64,000 nt of DNA, taken from positions 290,461-354,460 of the forward strand of contig MU405232.1 in assembly GCA_022836615.1 (NCBI GenBank), in the 5' to 3' direction. A program made the translations under genes and the position numbers. Shown here piece after piece: positions 58,470-64,000 of the stretch. Position 1 is the stretch's first letter; each line of letters begins with the position of its first letter. This DNA comes from Annulohypoxylon bovei var. microspora (taxonomy: Eukaryota > Ascomycota > Sordariomycetes > Xylariales > Hypoxylaceae). The notes under the pieces were generated by a model. That model searched no databases and had not been told where the DNA came from. It saw only the letters and a program-made list of their open reading frames with translations.

Positions 58470-61400
58470 GAATTAATTAAAATTATATTATTAATGTTAA
58501 TTTTAATTAACGTTAATAATAAAATTATTAATTATAAGGTGTTATTAAGTATTTTAAGTAAATTTATAACGTTATATTATATAATATCTTTTAAAAAAAT
58601 AACTTATAAAAAATAACTTTTATATTAAATAAGTTACGTATTTAAATATTATTTTAATATACAAGTTCTTTTATTATTCATTTATTATTAAAGGTTTTCT
58701 TTAATTTTCTTTGTTTATTATGTTTTATTTTTTTAAAAGGATAACCTTAAGGTTTAATTTAAGGACTTAATAAAATAAAAACTTATTTTTAAAAAAATTA
58801 TTAAAGTTAATTTTAAAATAAAATAAATAAAAAGCACGTTATATATATATACCGCGTTTCGTAAGTATAAAAGGTTAAAAATCCTTACGTAATAATATAA
58901 TTATTTTTTTATTTATTAAATTTACATCGTAACATTTATTTTTAAATATATATTATAATTAAAAAAAGGTTTTTTTAATTTTAAACGAAATAATATTTAT
59001 ATAAACGAAAGATTAAAATCGAATAATTAATTAATAATAATTATATTTTTATACATAATTATTTAATATTAATTAAACCTTTAATTATAATAAACCTTTT
59101 AATTCTTTAATTTAATTCGTAATAATAAATAATTACGCTTAAATATTATTAATTACTTTTAATAAATATTATTATTTAACGAATTAAATATTACGATCAA
59201 AGATTAATTAAATAATTTTAAGTTTAAATGTTAAAGAAATAAGTTTTATTATAAATGTATTAATTGTTTTCATACGTTTATTTATTTTATTTACCTTTAA
59301 GAAAGTTAATAATTTTATTTTAAAAAAATATTATTAAAATTTACACTTATTAAATTTATAAAAATATTTACAACCGTTATTATTATAATAACACCTAACA
59401 TAAGCGTTATTAAAATAATTAAGCAAAACGATATAATGTTTAAATATGCTTTTACGAAACTTATAATTAATATAAGCATATTTTAAAAGTAAAATAATAT
59501 TAATTATTATTATATAAGCGATTAAAATTTATTAAAAATTATTATTATATAAAAATAAATTTAATTAAAACTTGCTTTTATAATTAATAATAAGCAAAAG
59601 CATAAACCTAATTTCTTAATAACGATATAATTAATTATAATAATGTTTATTAAAAGAAATAATTTATTAAATTTAAAATTAATACAAATATTAATAAATT
59701 ACTTATAATTAATATTAATTAATTTATACATTTAAATCGTTTATCATTAAAATAAAAGTGTTATTTACGCACATCGTTTTAATTTTAATTAAAATTTAAG
59801 CGATATAACGAGTTAAATTAACGTTATTAATTAAATTTAATTTATTTTTATTATTTTCGATAAAAAAATCTTAAATAAAAGGTTTAAATCGGGTAAGAAA
59901 ATAATTTTTTCCTACCGGATTTTAATTAAAAGTTTTAATTTAATTTTAATTAAAACCGGTATTATCATTAAATAACATAAGCATTTTTAAGTTAAAATTA
60001 ATAAAGTTAATAAGTTTATTAATTTATTTAACCACATTAATTTTTCGTTTTTAAAAATTAAACTTTATTAAAATAAATATTTTAAAACGTTAAAAACTTT
60101 ATATAAAATTATAAAAATAAAAAGTGTTAAAAAAGATAAATAAAAATTATAAACCTTAAAAAAAAACATTAATTAAATTAATTTATTAAAATTAACTTCC
60201 TTGTATATAAAAAAAGGATTTAAATTATATTATTCGAACGTTTTTTATAACATTCCGTAAAATAAAACGATTACATAAACCATTTTAATCTTATATGTAC
60301 TTATATAACGTAAAAGTCATTAATAAATTATATTCGTTTTAAATTAATTTTCGAATACGTGTATAATATCGAAAAATATTACGTTTTAAAATATTCGTAC
60401 GTATTCGTAACGTATTAATTACTAATAAAATCTTCGAATCACGTTTAAAATCATTAAATACAAATATAAAAATAATATTATAATAATTATATATTTAATA
60501 TTTTTTAATTATAGCGCGGATAAGGAATTAATTAATATAATAAACCGTTTATAAAATTTTTTTAAAGGTAAATAAATAAATATTTATATAAATAAGTAAT
60601 GAATATGTAATATTTATTTATTTAAGTAATTTTATAATATTAATTTTTTAAATATTTATTTATATAATATAAATAATATTATATTAAAAAAAGTAAATGT
60701 TTAAATGAAATTAATAAGCATTTATATGCGAAGCCGTAAAAAAAACCTATAAAAATTAATGATATTTATTATAAAAAAAATGGGAAAAAAAAATAAAAAA
60801 AAGAAACGCGTTTCGCCCGAGCTTAAATATTTAAGTAAATATTTTTTTTCGATTATTTACCACGTTTAACTTTTAATAAAATATTATTTTTACCATTTAC
60901 TTCCTTAACTTTATGTTTTTTAAGTAATAATAAGGCTTTAAAAAAAACATGTTATTATTTATTAATTATATAAAGTTTAACCTTAAAAAAAACTTTTAAA
61001 TCGGTTAATTTATTTATGTCGGTTTACTTTAAATATGCCCCTTTAACCGAATTAACCGCTTATTTTATCGAAGCACATAACCCTTAACGATTTTATAAGG
61101 TTTTAACTTTAAATTAAACGAAGTTTAAACCACCTTAAAAAAGATACGAAAAATATTAAAAAAAAGTTAAATTATACTTCGGCGGTTTAAATATCTAATG
61201 ATATTATAATCGATGAAATAAAACAATATAAAATAAAAAAAAATAACGTTATTAACATAATTATTTACCGGGAAAATAAACCGTCGGCTTAAAACATATT
61301 ATCTTTTAAACCTTTAAAATAACGTAAAATACTTAAAATTATTTTTTAAATTATTATTACTTGTATTTTTATTATATTTCGTTTAAATACTTAATATTTA

Positions 61401-64000
61401 AAACATATTATATAATATAATTTTAAACCATCCTTAAAGTCGGTTATAAACGTTTACTTTTTCTTTAATTTTAATAATACGCTTTTCATTTTAATCGAAA
61501 TTTATAAACATTATTTTATTTAATTTTATTTAATTAAAAGCGTTAATATATTATTTACTTAAATAATAATAATGCTTTAAATTTTATTTTTACCTTTTTC
61601 CATTAATTATTAATAAAATTTATATTCCATTAAAAAATTCTTAACGTTAAAACGTATTTAAATAAATATTTTCAACGTAATTAATATATTTAAATATTTT
61701 TTAAAAGTTTTCGATTTAATTTAATAATTAAAATAATTACGAAATCCTTAACTATGTTATAATTTAAATAAATAAGGTATTTTATAATGAATATATTACT
61801 TTGAAATTAAAAATAACTTAAAATCTTTAATAAAATTTAAATTTTATGGTATTGCTTTTACTTAAATTTAAATAAGCTTTAATATTATTATAAAACGATA
61901 ATTTATTTTTTATAATTTCATATATAACGACTTTCGGGTAATTTAATATAATAAAAATAAACCTTTGCTAATTTATATTTTATTTTATAAAATCCATAAA
62001 CTTGAGGTTAAAATTTACCGGACGATTTAATTAACTAAGTACGTTCCCTTAATATAAAAACCCTTTCTTCGCAAATCCGACGGAAATATAATAAATGATA
62101 ATCGTGATCCCGGGGCGACGAATTGAAATACTTTTAACATTAAAAATAAAATAAATTATTTTAAATAAATAAGCAAATACGGGCGTACTTATGGTTTATT
62201 ATATAATAATACTTATAATCGAATGTTTAAATTAATTATAATGTAATTACTTTTAATTTAAAACCAATTAAATTAATATATATCGTTTTATTTAAAAAAA
62301 ATAATAAAATTACCTTACCGAATTCGATATAATATATTATTTACATATATAATATTTGTTTAATGTTTAATTAATATTATATAATTAATGCAAATAAATA
62401 ATAAAAAGAATGATCGTTATTTTTTACGTAAAAAAACGTAAAAGTATTAAAATATAACGATAATTCGTTTTAAACCTTTTTTATTAACGAAATTAATATT
62501 TATATATAACGACATAATTTAATAAATAAAACAAACGTTATTAAAAAAACTTTTAAAGTTTTACGGTAAAGCGGGCAAATAAATTTAAATGAACATTTAT
62601 TATCATTTATTAATTATATTTATTTAATTAATTTATAATTACATTTTAATATAAACCTTTAATTATATATTTAAATTAAACCGGAATATCCTTCGTTATT
62701 ATCGTTATCTTTTATTAATATATTAAATAACCTTAAATAACCGGAAATAAACGTTAAAATAACGTGAAATAAAAGGAAAATAAATAATTACCACCTTTTA
62801 ATACGTTAAAGAAATTAATTTTTAATTCGGTATATAATTTACAAAAAAGCCTTAAATTAATTATTTTAATAATTGTTTTGTATAATTTTAATGTAATCGA
62901 TTAAACGGGATAAAACGTTTAGTTTATTTTTAAAAGTTTCGGGAATTTTAAAAGTTTTAAAAGTTTTAAACGTTAATTTAATATTATTAAAATGGCCACC
63001 GAAGCTTCTTTTATTACTTTTATTACTTAAAACGTTAAGAATAGAATTTATTAACCTTAATATTAATTTATCGCTGCTTAAATGATCGGAATTTTAAGAC
63101 GATTTAATTGCGTTTTTTGGTCGATTATATTTAAACTTTTTTATACGTAAACGGTTATATTAATGTTTATGCTTTTAATTAAAATCGTGGTTTTTATTTA
63201 AAAACTTGGAATTATAATTAAAACTAAACGTTTAATACTTAAAATTAAAATTCTCGTATTTAAAATTAAAATGGTTATTAAGATTTAAAAAATATTCGTT
63301 TATTATATATTATTTAAAAAGTTTATTTTTAGTTTTATGTTTTTAATTATAATTAAATTTATTGTAATTAAAATTAAAATCGGAATCGTTATTAAATTTT
63401 ATAAAGTATTTATTATTATTATATATTTTAAATTTTTTAATTAAAGATTTTTTTTTATTTAAGGATTTACGTTTATTGCCGTTTAAAAGGATATTTTTTA
63501 TTAAAGCGTTATTAAACCGCGGAGCGGTATAAGTATTAATTAATAATTGTTCGTATTAGTTTTTTATTTCGTTAAAAAAATAATTTTTATCGTAACGTTT
63601 ATAAAAACAAAATTTAAAAACTTTTAAACTTTCCGTAAAAAGCGAAAGTATTAAAATTTAAAAAAAAAATTAAACGAAACGAATAAAAATATATTTATAA
63701 AATATTTTATATAATTTATAAAATTTTATATTATAATAATTCGTTATTAAATTTAAAGTGGGTGTTATTTTTTTATTTATAACTTTAAACATATAATATA
63801 ATAATGCGGTACGCCTTTTATCGCGTTTAAGAAATGGAATTAAATAAGTTTTATTTAATAAGTAATATATTAACGGTAATAAAAGTATTACGTTATTATA
63901 ATTCGCATTTTATATTACTTTAAAATTAACGTTCGTATTATATTTTACGATATTTTTAAATATCATCCATTATTAATAAATAAAAAAGATTATATATGCG
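57715..64000. repeat. Extreme AT-rich block, probable RIP-mutated repeat DNA
   Basis: From about 57715 to the window end the sequence is almost all A and T, with stop codons in every frame and no open frame of note. By eye, the remaining C and G sit mainly in CpG, CpC or CpT contexts, while CpA and TpG are scarce and TpA is abundant. That is the pattern expected from repeat-induced point mutation, which turns CpA into TpA in duplicated DNA. A few less-mutated islands remain (for example around 62110, 61020-61080 and 63000). Such blocks in ascomycetes are transposon graveyards, often heterochromatic, centromeric or subtelomeric. I could not recover the original element. Confidence 0.85.
58391..58464. 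repeat. (TAA)n trinucleotide microsatellite
   Basis: About 24 units of TAA/ATA with one C interruption near 58433, inside the AT-rich block. Confidence 0.95.

Noticed and set aside
1..64000. CRISPR arrays, rRNA genes, telomere repeats
   Set aside because: No regularly spaced direct repeats, no rRNA-like sequence and no TTAGGG arrays were seen. CRISPR is not expected in a fungal nucleus.

Overview
The window is nuclear DNA of a filamentous ascomycete (Pezizomycotina). Genes are split by short introns of about 36-90 bases with GTRNGT donors and CTAAC/CTGAC-type branch points. They include fungal families such as a Zn(II)2Cys6 regulator, ERG2, COMPASS Shg1, SSH4 and a DUF4048 protein. The last 6.3 kb is an extremely AT-rich block of the kind left by repeat-induced point mutation (RIP). 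Recurrent TAGGTACCTAGGTA-like intergenic motifs and the gene set suggest Sordariomycetes; I cannot fix the order or species.

Layout: 0-21 kb is a gene-rich arm with an RFTS-domain nuclear protein (minus), tRNA pseudouridine synthase Pus4 (plus), a DUF4048 protein (minus), an unusual five-exon ATP-dependent DNA ligase (plus), sterol C-8 isomerase ERG2 (minus), exosome subunit CSL4 (plus), a Sec2-type Rab GEF (plus) and an intronless cytochrome P450 (plus). 21-46 kb is gene-poor. Its only intact gene is a seven-exon Upc2-like zinc-cluster transcription factor (27.2-29.3 kb, minus). It also holds a decayed gene-like fragment (23.1 kb), a broken Ty3/gypsy integrase-chromodomain relic (42.1-43.3 kb) and an 859-bp foldback element flanked by TA (44.2-45.1 kb). 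46-57 kb is gene-rich again: SSH4-type SPRY membrane adaptor (minus), COMPASS subunit Shg1 with a very long RD/RS-rich tail (minus), a small membrane protein resembling a complex I accessory subunit (plus), eIF2B delta (minus), and an F-box gene split by one in-frame TAG (minus). 57.7-64 kb is the AT-rich block with no open frame of note.

How the genes relate: most are independent housekeeping functions (tRNA modification, RNA decay, sterol synthesis, translation initiation, membrane-protein sorting, H3K4 methylation), often arranged head to head across 0.5-1.2 kb. There is no operon and no convincing secondary-metabolite cluster around the P450. ERG2 and the Upc2-like regulator could be functionally linked (Upc2 controls ERG genes in yeasts), but the sequence does not show it. 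The RFTS protein may belong to the heterochromatin machinery that acts on RIP-mutated DNA such as the block at the right end.

Exon coordinates below were derived by hand from splice signals, reading-frame continuity and family expectation; none has been checked against transcripts.
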